64,000 nucleotides of DNA from Macrococcus brunensis (GCF_004359615.1 NZ_SCWA01000001.1:124001-188000); one strand, 5' to 3'; counted from the stretch's first letter, positions 34,786 to 44,319 are shown. Notes: generated by a model not told the origin, from the sequence alone. Numbers and translations are program-made.

Positions 34786-36336
34786 TTAGAAACTGGAGAG
34801 TCCTGTCAACTCCTGCAGTCGGTAAAGTACAGTCTTCCAGAACGAAGCTTCTTTCTTAACATCATAGCTATCTGTCACATGCGCATATTCGTTGTTCCAT
34901 TTAGCATCAAAATCTGTATCCAGTTCCTTAAAGACAGGAAGACTTGACTTACCCGACAGAATGACGTCAGTCTCCATATTATAATCTGCTATATTTCGAC
35001 GCGTTAAGTTCGCACTGCCGACAAACAAAGTTGAAGTCTGTTGCTGATCATCTTCGATCAGCACATATTTGTTATGGAACTGCTCTCCATGTGAGACAGC
35101 CCATTTCACCTGAATACGGTCATCGCTTCTTGAGACTAGTTCATGGGCGACCGGTTTATTCGGTATACCCGGTTTCTCTTTGCCGAATGCCTCTTTATTG
35201 ACGTCAAGTATCAACTTTATATTGACCCCGCGATCGGCTGCTCTAAGGAGTGCATCAATCACGTCGCGGTCTGATAAATAAAACATCCCTATTTTCATCG
35301 TGTCATTATCATTCGTTTTTTCAATATATTCAAGCATTGCTTCTTTAATCTTGCCTTCAGTCACAAGCGTTGTTTCATAATCCATCATATTATCAAAGGC
35401 CCGGTTCTGAATGGTAAAATCTTCTCTTTCCAGGCTGCCGCCACTCATATTGATGGCCGCAACCTCACTTCTGATCAAGTCTTCCTGAATACGACCCGAC
35501 ATTTTGAGCGCGATATTCTGATGATGGCCGCTTGGATTATGCGGATTACTGCTCGCGATAATAGCGGACTTTTCAGTCACAAGCGTTTTACGATGATTCG
35601 CCTTGAAATTAAGAAGCTCCGCCATTCCTCTTACCGTAACATCAGGCGCCTTCTTCGAGAAGATATTCGTAATATGCCCGTTCTCACTATTGCCTAAAAA
35701 ATAAAAAGTGGAACGCCAAAAACCGGAATAAAGCGGGTTAGAGTCCCGTAGTTTCGTCAGATCCGTCTCATATACAAAAATATCATGTGCGCGCATCTGC
35801 TTATAATGAGCGGGTGTATAACTGCCATAAACAGAATTAATCGGATCAGTCAGTACATAAATACGAATATTCGGGTTCTCCTCTTTCTTCTTGATTAAAT
35901 GTCTTGTCAGCTCACCTGTTAAGTCAGGAAATTTTTCATTACCATCATAGGCATCGTTAAATAAAAACATATCCAGGATAATGAAATCATCTGCCTCATC
36001 TATCGTCTGAAAGACAGTATTGAAGATTTCATGATCATATTTATGACCATATGTATTATCAAGCAAGAGCTTCACATTATTGGTTCTGCTCGGTTCAAAA
36101 CGTTTAGACAGGCCTACTGGCATCGGCTTCAGAACATTAAAGACCGCGACAGCAGTGACGATTAAAAATAAGCTTCCTACTATCCATTTACCCAGCGATT
36201 TTTTCTTTTTAGATTTCGGTTTTCTTTTAACCGCTGCGGCCTTTCGGTTTTTTGGGATTGTCTTTTTGGCTGTCGTTTTCTTTGCTGCTACCTTTTTAGC
36301 AGCTGGTTTTTTGGCTGTTGTTTTTTTCTCTGCCAT
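34786..36336 (-). CDS. Membrane-anchored phospholipase D-like protein with a Lys/Ala-rich tail
   Basis: About 516 residues. The first 50 residues are a basic, histone-like tail with repeated AKKTTAKK and AAKK units, followed by one membrane helix (WIVGSLFLIVTAVAVFNVL). Two HKD sites follow: NHRKTLVTEKS near residue 247 and FHNKYVLIEDD near residue 421, the duplicated catalytic pair of the PLD and cardiolipin synthase superfamily. With the tail inside, the catalytic region would face outward. GGAGG before the ATG at 36336 fixes the start. The likely substrate is phospholipid, but nuclease activity is also possible for the fold. Confidence 0.83.
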   Translation of the reverse strand: MAEKKTTAKKPAAKKVAAKKTTAKKTIPKNRKAAAVKRKPKSKKKKSLGKWIVGSLFLIVTAVAVFNVLKPMPVGLSKRFEPSRTNNVKLLLDNTYGHKYDHEIFNTVFQTIDEADDFIILDMFLFNDAYDGNEKFPDLTGELTRHLIKKKEENPNIRIYVLTDPINSVYGSYTPAHYKQMRAHDIFVYETDLTKLRDSNPLYSGFWRSTFYFLGNSENGHITNIFSKKAPDVTVRGMAELLNFKANHRKTLVTEKSAIIASSNPHNPSGHHQNIALKMSGRIQEDLIRSEVAAINMSGGSLEREDFTIQNRAFDNMMDYETTLVTEGKIKEAMLEYIEKTNDNDTMKIGMFYLSDRDVIDALLRAADRGVNIKLILDVNKEAFGKEKPGIPNKPVAHELVSRSDDRIQVKWAVSHGEQFHNKYVLIEDDQQQTSTLFVGSANLTRRNIADYNMETDVILSGKSSLPVFKELDTDFDAKWNNEYAHVTDSYDVKKEASFWKTVLYRLQELTGLSSF

Positions 36337-36364
36337 GGCATCCTCCATTTCCCGGGTTATAAGT

Positions 36365-36394
36365 AAATAAGAAGATGCAGGCATCTTCTTATTT
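36365..36394. terminator. Bidirectional terminator
   Basis: AAATAAGAAGATGC, AG, GCATCTTCTTATTT, overlapping the 3' end of the ABC permease gene; acts mainly for the ABC operon. Confidence 0.8.
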
Positions 36395-38287
36395 CACTTC
36401 TTTATTCATATTAATTATAGCAAATATATCATCACTACCTACAGCATATATATAATTACCATCAACATCAGCAGAACCATCGTTCATTGCTTGATTGAAT
36501 GCTTTCTCACTTACTTTAGTTTTCTTTAATTTTTTAAGTTCTCTTTTTTCAAAAATGGTCTGACCTTTAAAATGATCCGGTTTAACATTTAAACGATAAT
36601 ATTCATCTGCATTAAAAATATCACTTGGCTGTTTAATCATTTTTTCATCAATCATGTACTGAATTAAGTGCGGATGATAAGGAGATATATTGAAGTCAAC
36701 AAAACTGCCATCTAATTGTTCAAGCGTTACATAGACTGGGCTGGACGAGATACGAACCGGCGAATATTCAGTGTTTGCTTCTGCCATATCTGCTTTAAAT
36801 GCTTTTAGAAATTTTGAATTATCTTCAGGTTCAATCGTTCGAATATCATCTTCACCATACTGGATATTAACAGAGTATCGTTTCAAGTCATCCCAGTCAT
36901 AACCTTCTGTGATTGCTTTACTGTAAGTTTTATCATCTGTTAATCGTGATGCTTTCTTAAACTGTTCTTCTGACAGATCGGTATATGATCGGTGTTGAAG
37001 TGTCCCATCTTTCATCTTATATGTGACCGAGAAGCTGCCGTATGAATCATTGGCATTATGATTGATAATATCATGATGCATCGCCACCACTTCTTTTATA
37101 TATGCGGGATCCTTTACATAACTTTCTAAATGCGGTCTTCCCTCTTCAGCCATTTCGGTCTCCATATTCACTGAAGCTACTTTATCTGTATCAGGTACGT
37201 ACCCTTCCTGCCATTTACCAAATGCATATGTCGTTGCAAGTATAAGTGCGACCACCAGAAACGTCAGCCCCATAGACCGGAAGTTCAGTCTAACACGCGG
37301 ACTTCTCTGATTGACTGCCTGCGCAAGCAGATAGATAATCAGGAATGACAGAATATAAATAACAGCAATCACGAATAAATTCTGAATGCCCGAAGTGAAA
37401 ATAGTTCCGGCAACCATCACACCTAAAAGCACGACCAGCGTGATAAATGACCACTCAAGCCAAGAACGCTGGAAAGAATGAACAATACGCTCATTGCGAC
37501 GTCGTTCATATAGGAAATATGTCGCAGCGAGCAGTATGCAAGCTACAATCATCGCTATCCCGAAATACAGCCAGTCTATGTGATCAACGATATGATTCAC
37601 CATGCCAATCGGGAATGTCAGGTTCTCTGATAATGTATAGACTTTTTCCTGTCCTGGATCAAAATCCAGTACTGTCGCTCCGCGAAATAAGTTATTGTAT
37701 ATTCCCGTCGCGAGACTATGGAAGATAACGGGCAGCATTAACAGTAAACCTGTCAGAACGAGATGACCAAAATAATGATTGATCAGCTGTCCTACAAAGA
37801 GTGTAAATATGAATGCAAACAGTGAAATGATTAAAGTAAGAATCACCCAGTCAAAGATTTTACCAGCCGTGATGTCCTTAAAATGGAATGAAAACAAACC
37901 AAGAATAATACCGTTAATCATTAAGTTCATGGCTACTGTCGCTGTAAAAGCAGCCAGCATATGTGCCAGTATCTGATTCCTTTTAAACGGCAGACTATGC
38001 ATAAAGTCAGACGCCTCTTCATTCTTCAGGAAATAAGTCATACCAAGCCCGCTAAGCACACCGTAAAATAATGTACCGACAAAGAAGGTTGAAAGGACAG
38101 CAGAATCAAAACCTAGCAGATGATTATCAGCTCCGTACAAATGACTTTCTCCGCTGTAAGTCATAAGAATATAGCCAAATGGCAGCAGGAAAAATGTACA
38201 GATGATATTGATCGCCATAAAGATTAAATTGTTGAAAAAGAAATGCTGAAATAACCCTTTATTCAACGATAATGTTTTCGATAGCAT
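36389..38287 (-). CDS. ABC-2 type permease with extracytoplasmic C-terminal region
   Basis: About 632 residues. Around eight membrane helices fill the first 370 residues, with an ABC-2 permease layout; the last 260 residues form a soluble, charged domain (DUF6449-like). It is the membrane partner of the ATPase encoded just upstream and is probably a drug, peptide or lipid exporter or a peptide sensor. The ATG at 38287 sits 8 bases after GGGAGGG; the two other upstream ATGs are too close or without a site. Overlaps the ATPase gene by 29 bases. Confidence 0.85.
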   Translation of the reverse strand: MLSKTLSLNKGLFQHFFFNNLIFMAINIICTFFLLPFGYILMTYSGESHLYGADNHLLGFDSAVLSTFFVGTLFYGVLSGLGMTYFLKNEEASDFMHSLPFKRNQILAHMLAAFTATVAMNLMINGIILGLFSFHFKDITAGKIFDWVILTLIISLFAFIFTLFVGQLINHYFGHLVLTGLLLMLPVIFHSLATGIYNNLFRGATVLDFDPGQEKVYTLSENLTFPIGMVNHIVDHIDWLYFGIAMIVACILLAATYFLYERRRNERIVHSFQRSWLEWSFITLVVLLGVMVAGTIFTSGIQNLFVIAVIYILSFLIIYLLAQAVNQRSPRVRLNFRSMGLTFLVVALILATTYAFGKWQEGYVPDTDKVASVNMETEMAEEGRPHLESYVKDPAYIKEVVAMHHDIINHNANDSYGSFSVTYKMKDGTLQHRSYTDLSEEQFKKASRLTDDKTYSKAITEGYDWDDLKRYSVNIQYGEDDIRTIEPEDNSKFLKAFKADMAEANTEYSPVRISSSPVYVTLEQLDGSFVDFNISPYHPHLIQYMIDEKMIKQPSDIFNADEYYRLNVKPDHFKGQTIFEKRELKKLKKTKVSEKAFNQAMNDGSADVDGNYIYAVGSDDIFAIINMNKEVK

Positions 38288-39164
38288 AACCATGCCCTCC
38301 CATCTCATAAGTAAAGATCTCTTCTAATGTCAGCGGCAGAATATCATACATGAGCGGATGATACTTCGTGATGATTTCTTCTATATGGCTGTCACTACCT
38401 GCAGTGATACATGTCACAACACGCCCCTTTATTTTACGGTCGAGTGCCTTTAAGTCTCTATAGAACGATTCAGGCGGTAACGTTTCAAATGCAGCCTGAA
38501 CTTTACAGTGATCACGTTTCAGACTATCGAGCTCACGATTGATTAGCATCGTACCTTCATGCATGATAGAGATGCTGTCACAGAAGTCTTCCATCTCACG
38601 TAGATTATGACTCGAAACTAAAATAGACATTTGATGATTCGACACATCCTGGATCAGCAGATTCTTGATGGTATGTCTCACTACTGGATCCAGACCATCA
38701 AAAGGTTCATCCAGCAGGAGTACCTGCGGATGACAGGATAGTGACAGAATGAAGGCCGCCTGACGTTTCATCCCTTTTGACATACGGTTGAAGCGCTGTT
38801 TTGGATTCAGCTTGAGTAGTTTAACGAGCTGATGAAACCGGCTGTCGCTGAACCCTGGATACGACTCTTTATAGAATCCGGCCATTTCAATCAAATTGGA
38901 ATAGTTAAAGAAATATGGAATGTCCGGCATAAAAAGCATCGCTTCTTTTACGGCAGTGTTTTCATAAACCTCTCTTTTGTCATAGAGAATCTGACCGCTG
39001 TCAGCCCGGTATATACCGGCCAGCAATTTCAGGAAAGTCGTCTTACCGGCCCCGTTAGAACCGAGCAGACCATGGATAGTACCTGGTTCGAGTTCTAAAG
39101 TTGCTTCTCTGACTGCCTGATAACGGTCAAATGACTTAGTAACCTCAATTGCCTTGACGTTCAT
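38259..39164 (-). CDS. ABC transporter ATPase
   Basis: About 301 residues: Walker A LLGSNGAGKTT, a shortened signature around MSKGMKRQAAFILSL, Walker B VLLLDEPFDGLD, and the switch His in VSSHNLRE. This MSKGxK signature is typical of the YtrB/PmtA group of ATPases that work with ABC-2 permeases and YtrA-type regulators. AGGAGGTG fixes the ATG at 39164. Overlaps the GntR gene by 20 bases. Confidence 0.93.
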   Translation of the reverse strand: MNVKAIEVTKSFDRYQAVREATLELEPGTIHGLLGSNGAGKTTFLKLLAGIYRADSGQILYDKREVYENTAVKEAMLFMPDIPYFFNYSNLIEMAGFYKESYPGFSDSRFHQLVKLLKLNPKQRFNRMSKGMKRQAAFILSLSCHPQVLLLDEPFDGLDPVVRHTIKNLLIQDVSNHQMSILVSSHNLREMEDFCDSISIMHEGTMLINRELDSLKRDHCKVQAAFETLPPESFYRDLKALDRKIKGRVVTCITAGSDSHIEEIITKYHPLMYDILPLTLEEIFTYEMGGHGYAIENIIVE

Positions 39165-39534
39165 GCTGTTCACCTCCTGCGATAAGCTCAATTTTCTGCT
39201 GTAGTTCTTCTTTGGTCAGACCGAGGAATAAAAGTTCCTGTATGATACGTTCCAGTTCAGTTGTCAATTCATCCACACGCTCCTTATTAATATCTGTTTC
39301 TATTTTTTGAACAAAGCTGCCTCGGCCTGGAATAGAATAAGTGAAGCCTTCCCGTTCAAGCTCTCGGTAAGCTTTTTGAATTGTATTGGGATTGATGGTC
39401 AGTTCCTGGGCCAGTTGTCTGACAGATGGAAGCTGTTCATCAGGTTTCATGACACCTCTAATGATCTGCAATTTGATGTTTTCCATCAATTGCTCATATA
39501 AAGGCGTACGGCTGCGGTTATCAATTGAAATCAA
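39145..39534 (-). CDS. GntR-family regulator, YtrA subfamily
   Basis: A 129-residue regulator: a winged-helix domain (TPLYEQLMENIK..., LPSVRQLAQELTINPNTIQKAYRELE) and a short two-helix C-terminal segment without a ligand domain, as in YtrA and staphylococcal PmtR. It should repress its own operon. The start is TTG at 39534, seven bases after AAGGAGG. First gene of the operon with the ATPase and permease. Confidence 0.92.
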   Translation of the reverse strand: MISIDNRSRTPLYEQLMENIKLQIIRGVMKPDEQLPSVRQLAQELTINPNTIQKAYRELEREGFTYSIPGRGSFVQKIETDINKERVDELTTELERIIQELLFLGLTKEELQQKIELIAGGEQHERQGN

Positions 39535-39557
39535 TAGATGACCTCCTTTTAAATATT

Positions 39558-39594
39558 GTACTAACTGTATTAATTAATATAATACAGTTAGTAC
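39558..39594. promoter_or_regulatory. Autoregulatory operator of the GntR operon
   Basis: GTACTAACTGTATT at 39558-39571 and its perfect complement at 39581-39594, a 14-base inverted repeat. It covers the -10 and start site of the operon promoter and the palindrome is centred about 40 bases before the TTG. Confidence 0.85.
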
Positions 39595-39607
39595 GGTGTA
39601 AGAGCAA
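39579..39607 (-). promoter_or_regulatory. Promoter of the GntR operon
   Basis: TTGCTC (39602-39607), 17 bases, TATTAT (39579-39584) on the reverse strand, overlapping the operator. Confidence 0.6.
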
Positions 39608-39641
39608 GTATTATTTTAAATATTTCTTATGACATGCAAAT

Positions 39642-39668
39642 AACCGTATATCTTCAGGATATACGGTT
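39642..39668. terminator. Hairpin in the intergenic region, possible terminator
   Basis: AACCGTATATC and GATATACGGTT with a five-base loop; the T-tracts on either side are weak. Confidence 0.4.
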
Positions 39669-39755
39669 TACGAATAGTATTTTATTTAGCGTTATGAGCA
39701 ATATTCACTGTTTATCGCTCATCACTCACTTTTCACATTAATCACTCTCGATAAT

Positions 39756-40535
39756 CTACAACGCTGCGCCACTGCCACCATCGATATTAACTGCTGTTCC
39801 AGTTACATAGCTTGCAGCATCAGAAACAAGGAAAGAGATCACATTTGCCGCTTCTCTCGTGTCACCGATTCGTCCAAGCGGTATATTAAACTTTGGATCT
39901 CTTGCATATTCTTCCCACGATTTTTCAGGGGCTTCCTGCTGCCAGCGTTTCTCAATCTGACCACTGCGTATCAGTCCGATACAGACCGCATTGACACGAA
40001 TATTGTAAGGTGCGAGATCCTTGCTAAGGGTATTGGTCAGTGCAAGTCCTGCTGCACGCGAAACAGATGTCGGTGATGAGTTAGCGGGCGGTGTTTTGCC
40101 AGCGACTGCTGTCAGATTAAGGATGGCACCGCCTTGTTTCTTGAGTTCAGGCAATGCCGCATGAATCATATGCAACCAGCCGAAGAGCTTGAGATTTAAA
40201 TCATTCTGCCAGTCACTCAGTTCAACATTCTCGAAGTTTTCAGCGAATGCAGAACCTGCGTTATTAATCAGAATATCTAAACGGCCATAAGTTTCCACTG
40301 CATGCGCAATAATTTTCTTTGCATCTTCTTCTTTTGTCACATCGGCCGCTACGTAACTCAGAGTCTGGCCGGTTTTCTCCTTAATAGTCTGTACAGCTTC
40401 TTGTAAACCTTCTTCATTACGCGCAACCAATATCACTTTTGCGCCTTCTTCAGTCAGCAGTGCTGCTGTTTCTTTGCCAATTCCTTTGCTTGAACCTGTA
40501 ATCACTGCTACTTTATCCTTTAATCCTAAATCCAT
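39756..40535 (-). CDS. SDR-family oxidoreductase
   Basis: About 259 residues with TGSSKGIGKETAALL (cofactor-binding), LINNAGSAFAE, and the C-terminal YVTGTAVNIDGG. The expected YxxxK active site is replaced: the region reads SPTSVSRAAGLALTN, so Tyr and Lys are missing and the usual dehydrogenase chemistry may be altered. AAGGAG before ATG 40535 fixes the start. The GNAT gene upstream ends one base away, so they are cotranscribed. Confidence 0.85.
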   Translation of the reverse strand: MDLGLKDKVAVITGSSKGIGKETAALLTEEGAKVILVARNEEGLQEAVQTIKEKTGQTLSYVAADVTKEEDAKKIIAHAVETYGRLDILINNAGSAFAENFENVELSDWQNDLNLKLFGWLHMIHAALPELKKQGGAILNLTAVAGKTPPANSSPTSVSRAAGLALTNTLSKDLAPYNIRVNAVCIGLIRSGQIEKRWQQEAPEKSWEEYARDPKFNIPLGRIGDTREAANVISFLVSDAASYVTGTAVNIDGGSGAAL

Positions 40536-40536
40536 G

Positions 40537-40929
40537 CTATTCACTCCTTAAGTCTTCATGATATGTTCTTCTAAAGCCATAAAAGGGTCTGAACCTGGGT
40601 GCATAGTACTCTTTAGAACTAGCTGTTGCAAGCAGTTCCATTCGTGTAGATGGATAGATATCATGCACAAAATTCAGCAAGTCTCGCCCATATCCCTTAC
40701 CTCGAACGTCTTCTCTGACAATTAACTCACAGACATATAAAGAGACATAGCCATCCGTCAGTGCGCGGATACAACCGACTATCTCATTTTCAATCTCCAT
40801 GACATATGCGATGCTATGCTGCCAACTGTTCAGGGTCTGTTCGTGACGAGCGACCAGGTTATCCCAGCCTTCTGCTTTATTCATTGCCTGAATCTGATCC
40901 ATGTCAGCTGTTTTAAATTCTCGAATCAT
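40537..40929 (-). CDS. GNAT-family N-acetyltransferase
   Basis: A 130-residue acetyltransferase with motif A VREDVRGKGYGRDLLNFVHD and a final RPFYGFRRTYH. AAGGAG precedes the ATG. Directly upstream of the SDR gene and probably cotranscribed with it. Substrate unknown. Confidence 0.87.
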   Translation of the reverse strand: MIREFKTADMDQIQAMNKAEGWDNLVARHEQTLNSWQHSIAYVMEIENEIVGCIRALTDGYVSLYVCELIVREDVRGKGYGRDLLNFVHDIYPSTRMELLATASSKEYYAPRFRPFYGFRRTYHEDLRSE

Positions 40930-40981
40930 CGCATCATCTCCTTATTCATATTGTAATGAAATTAATCTTTATTTACGAAAA

Positions 40982-41009
40982 AAACGTTCATCCACTAAGA
41001 TGAACGTTT
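40982..41009 (-). terminator. Terminator of the acyltransferase gene
   Basis: AAACGTTCATC and GATGAACGTTT with a six-base loop, overlapping the stop codon of the acyltransferase gene. Confidence 0.75.
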
Positions 41010-42995
41010 CTCTTTTACTTTTTCAAGCAAAGGCATTAAGTCTTTCTCTATATAGGGACTCAACGTCTCCATATAAGATTTTGAGATATGTCCTTTATCA
41101 ACATATGCCATAACATTCCCAATAACCGGCTTACATACTTCTTCATTACAGAAGAAATCAGTGTAATCAAAAACATGCATGTTTTCAGGCGGGTTCTTTA
41201 ATTTAGACCAGTCAGAAGGTTCAGGGAACAGTTCTTCTCGCTTAGTCTGACATCTCGGGCTATCGGCACCGTAGTGATTGACACAAGTCGGCACATCTTT
41301 ACGGAAATACGGCGTATCACGTACTCCGAAAACTTCAATTCCTTTTTTATTCAGTGCCTCAAACTGCTCAATATAACCCTTCTCCACTTCATGAACGTTC
41401 CAGTAACCAATATCAGCATTCGCAAAGACCATGTCTGGTTTCTCAGCAGCGATTTTGTTAACAACATTCTTATTCCAGACGATACATGATGGGTCTTTTG
41501 CTTTGTAAGTTGATAAGCGACAGCCACTCTTCGTAATATTAAGAACACGTATTTTATTTTTCTCTGCCATTTTTACAAGCGCAGGCTGCCAGTGCGTCGC
41601 ATGAGAACTTCCTACTAAAGCGACAGTATAATCATAATCTTCTGTCACACCGTATTCGCAAACCTTAACAACCGGGTCACCCGCAGCTACGTGACAGCCA
41701 TCTGTATAAGGTGCTGCTTTATCATTTTTAATGGCTTCTGCTTCCGGCAGGTAATCCTTTTTCGGCACACTGTCCATTTCAACTACACGTGCACCAGGAT
41801 AATCATCTGAACCTATCAGTTTCTGGTCAGCTGCCTGATCACTATTCATCTGGTATAGCCAGAACGCATTGCTACCCGCTACAATCGCCAGTAAGCTGCC
41901 GAGCAGTAATGCTGTGCGCACACTTTTATTCGGAAACTTCACTTTTCGTAACGGCTGTTCGACAAATCGCGTCGTCAGCCATGACAGAAGAAGGGATCCT
42001 GCAATAATCAATAGGCCGTCTGTAAGTGGAACATGCTTCACTTCTTTAAGTACATGATAGAACGTCAGTACTACCCAGTGCCATAAATAAAATCCATATG
42101 ACAATGCGCCAAGCTTAACCATCCAGGATGTACCGAGCAGTTTCTCCACCCCAAACTTCGAAGGGTTCTCACCTGAAATCAGAATGAAGACTGCTGCCAG
42201 CGTCGGCCATAATGCCACATAGCCAGGGAACAGTGATGATACATTCAGCAGCAGGCCACACGATATCAGCATCAGTAAACCCAGCCAGCCGAGTATGCCA
42301 GCAAGTATATGCGGCAGCTTACTACGAGTCAGAAGCAGACAAATTAAACCGCCAAGCGCAAACTCCCAGACCCGTGTGCGTGTATCAAAGTAGGCCCACG
42401 GCTGATTGATAGCAGTCAGATAAACTGAAAACACAAACGAAACAGCAAATAGAATTAAAAACAGAATGAAAAGCGGTTTTTTCACCGATGTTTTCATCCA
42501 TTTGGCACACCAGATAGCAAGCCAGATCATCAAGAACCAGATGATGTAGAATTGGCCCTGGATACTCATTGCCCAGTAATGTTGAACCGGACTTTTGGCA
42601 TTGGTATGATCGAGATAATCAGTAGCTGTAAAAGCCAGCTGCCAGTTTTCATAGTAAAATGCTGACGCAAAGATTTCTTTGATCGTCTGCGTCCACTGCA
42701 CCTCCGGCAAGAAGAAGTAACTGAGTATAATGACTGTAAACAGAACAAAAAATGCAGCAGGCACTAATCTTCTCAGTAGTCCAAAGATAAAGTCAAAGAA
42801 ATTAACAGTACCCGTTCTTCTGACTTTCGATAACAGACTCGTCGTAATCAGAAAGCCTGATACAACGAAGAAGACATCTACTCCTCCTGACACCTTCCCT
42901 AACCAGATGTGGTAGACCGCGACTAACAGGGCAGCTACGACACGTAGTCCTTCAATCTCAGGACGAAATTTTTTATTTTGTTTTACCGCTTCCAC
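40995..42995 (-). CDS. OatA-like membrane acyltransferase with SGNH domain
   Basis: A 666-residue protein: an acyltransferase-3 domain of about 11 membrane helices (residues 1-375, with VYHIW containing the conserved His and GVDVFFVVSGFL) and an extracytoplasmic SGNH hydrolase-like domain beginning with LVGSSHATHW. This layout is that of OatA, which O-acetylates peptidoglycan and confers lysozyme resistance; other O-acyltransferases share it. The start is GTG at 42995, overlapping the TAG of the DUF985 gene by one base. Confidence 0.88.
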   Translation of the reverse strand: MEAVKQNKKFRPEIEGLRVVAALLVAVYHIWLGKVSGGVDVFFVVSGFLITTSLLSKVRRTGTVNFFDFIFGLLRRLVPAAFFVLFTVIILSYFFLPEVQWTQTIKEIFASAFYYENWQLAFTATDYLDHTNAKSPVQHYWAMSIQGQFYIIWFLMIWLAIWCAKWMKTSVKKPLFILFLILFAVSFVFSVYLTAINQPWAYFDTRTRVWEFALGGLICLLLTRSKLPHILAGILGWLGLLMLISCGLLLNVSSLFPGYVALWPTLAAVFILISGENPSKFGVEKLLGTSWMVKLGALSYGFYLWHWVVLTFYHVLKEVKHVPLTDGLLIIAGSLLLSWLTTRFVEQPLRKVKFPNKSVRTALLLGSLLAIVAGSNAFWLYQMNSDQAADQKLIGSDDYPGARVVEMDSVPKKDYLPEAEAIKNDKAAPYTDGCHVAAGDPVVKVCEYGVTEDYDYTVALVGSSHATHWQPALVKMAEKNKIRVLNITKSGCRLSTYKAKDPSCIVWNKNVVNKIAAEKPDMVFANADIGYWNVHEVEKGYIEQFEALNKKGIEVFGVRDTPYFRKDVPTCVNHYGADSPRCQTKREELFPEPSDWSKLKNPPENMHVFDYTDFFCNEEVCKPVIGNVMAYVDKGHISKSYMETLSPYIEKDLMPLLEKVKEKRSS

Positions 42996-43486
42996 TAGTC
43001 TCTGATCTCCTTCAGTGCATATTTTACGATGAGCTCGTCATGTTCAGGATACATTGCCATCAGTTCATGCTGAGTGAAGAGTTCGAACGTTTCGAATTTA
43101 AAGCCAGGCGAAACCATACAACCGACCAGACTCCACTCATTCTCCTCCTCAACGGTTGACGCAAAAATGGTGTTTTTGGGCACTAGATACTGCGGGACTT
43201 CACCATTTATCACATCAAGGCCCAGCTTTACAGATTGATAAGTCCCGTCCTCCATAATCATATGTAATGTCAGTGCATCACCCCCGTGAAAATACCAGAG
43301 TTCGTCGGCATCAATACGGTGGAAATGTGAGATGTTTCCTGTTTCTAGTAAAAAATAAATGCTCGAATATAGTTCGCGTCCTTCAGTAGTTATGTCCGAA
43401 CGATATGTCTCACTGAAATAGCCACCTTCCGGATGTGGTGTCATATTGAGCTGTCTGATCAGCTGCTCTTTCTGTCTATTCTTCAT
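42995..43486 (-). CDS. Cupin-fold protein (DUF985)
   Basis: About 163 residues with the DUF985 phrases MTPHPEGGYFSETYRS, IYFLLETGNISHFHRIDADELWYFHGG and VGCMVSPGFKFETFELF. The His residues in SHFHRID and YFHGG form a cupin-type metal or ligand site. Function unknown. GGGGGA precedes ATG 43486. Coupled to the acyltransferase gene. Confidence 0.88.
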   Translation of the reverse strand: MKNRQKEQLIRQLNMTPHPEGGYFSETYRSDITTEGRELYSSIYFLLETGNISHFHRIDADELWYFHGGDALTLHMIMEDGTYQSVKLGLDVINGEVPQYLVPKNTIFASTVEEENEWSLVGCMVSPGFKFETFELFTQHELMAMYPEHDELIVKYALKEIRD

Positions 43487-43503
43487 AGTTCCCCCTATAA
43501 AAA

Positions 43504-43525
43504 AAGCCAAGAAAAGTCTTGGCTT
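43504..43525 (-). terminator. Terminator of the yebC-like gene
   Basis: AAGCCAAGA, loop AAAG, TCTTGGCTT, with an A-run on the + strand. Confidence 0.8.
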
Positions 43526-44237
43526 ACATTTCCACGTTATGATAGACGTTCTGTACGTCCTCTAAATCTTCTATCGCATCAACCAGTTTCTCAAATGTTG
43601 CAAGGTCTTCTTCTGATAATTCCAGCTCATTCTGTGCAAGCATTGAAAGTTCTGCAACCGTAAATTCTGTGATACCTGCATTATTCAGTGCATTCTGAAC
43701 TGCTGCGAACTGATCAGGTTCAGCATAGACAATGGTCTGTCCTTCTTCTTCCATCACATCACGTACGTCGATATCTTCTTCCATCAGAAGTTCGAGCGTC
43801 TCGTCAGCTGATTTACCTTCAAAACCAAAGACGGCTGTATTGTCGAACATATAGGCAACAGAACCGGATACACCCATGTTTCCGCCATTCTTACCAAATG
43901 CCGCTCGTACGTCACTCGCAGTACGATTGACGTTGTTTGTCAGCGCATCAACAATCAGCATAGAACCCGCTGGTCCAAAACCTTCATAACGGAGCTCATC
44001 GTAGTTTTCTTCTCCGCCGCCCTTAGCTTTCTCAATTGCACGGTCAATGATATGTTTAGGTACTGAGTAAGTTTTAGCACGCTCCAGTACGAATTTCAGA
44101 TTCTGATTTGATTCTGGGTCCGGTTCGCCAGACTTCGCAGCCACATAGATTTCACGTCCGAATTTTGCGTAGATTCGACTCGTGTTTTTGTCTTTTGCTG
44201 CTTTTTTATCCTTGATATTATTCCATTTACGACCCAT
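43524..44237 (-). CDS. YebC/PmpR-family protein
   Basis: About 237 residues starting [20 protein letters not shown], with [20 protein letters not shown] and [13 protein letters not shown]: the standard three-domain YebC protein. Family members act in transcription regulation and, more recently, in relieving ribosome stalling at proline stretches. A GAGAG motif precedes; the first in-frame ATG nine bases upstream abuts it and is less likely. Confidence 0.94.
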   Translation of the reverse strand: MGRKWNNIKDKKAAKDKNTSRIYAKFGREIYVAAKSGEPDPESNQNLKFVLERAKTYSVPKHIIDRAIEKAKGGGEENYDELRYEGFGPAGSMLIVDALTNNVNRTASDVRAAFGKNGGNMGVSGSVAYMFDNTAVFGFEGKSADETLELLMEEDIDVRDVMEEEGQTIVYAEPDQFAAVQNALNNAGITEFTVAELSMLAQNELELSEEDLATFEKLVDAIEDLEDVQNVYHNVEM

Positions 44238-44296
44238 AAAAGCCATCTCTCTTTCGATTTAATATAAACTTATTATACACTATTTCACACAAAAAA

Positions 44297-44319
44297 AAGA
44301 GTGACTTCATGTCACTCTT
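44297..44319 (-). terminator. Terminator of the Bax inhibitor-like gene
   Basis: AAGAGTGAC, loop TTCAT, GTCACTCTT, T-tract on the reverse strand; overlaps the stop codon. Confidence 0.85.
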
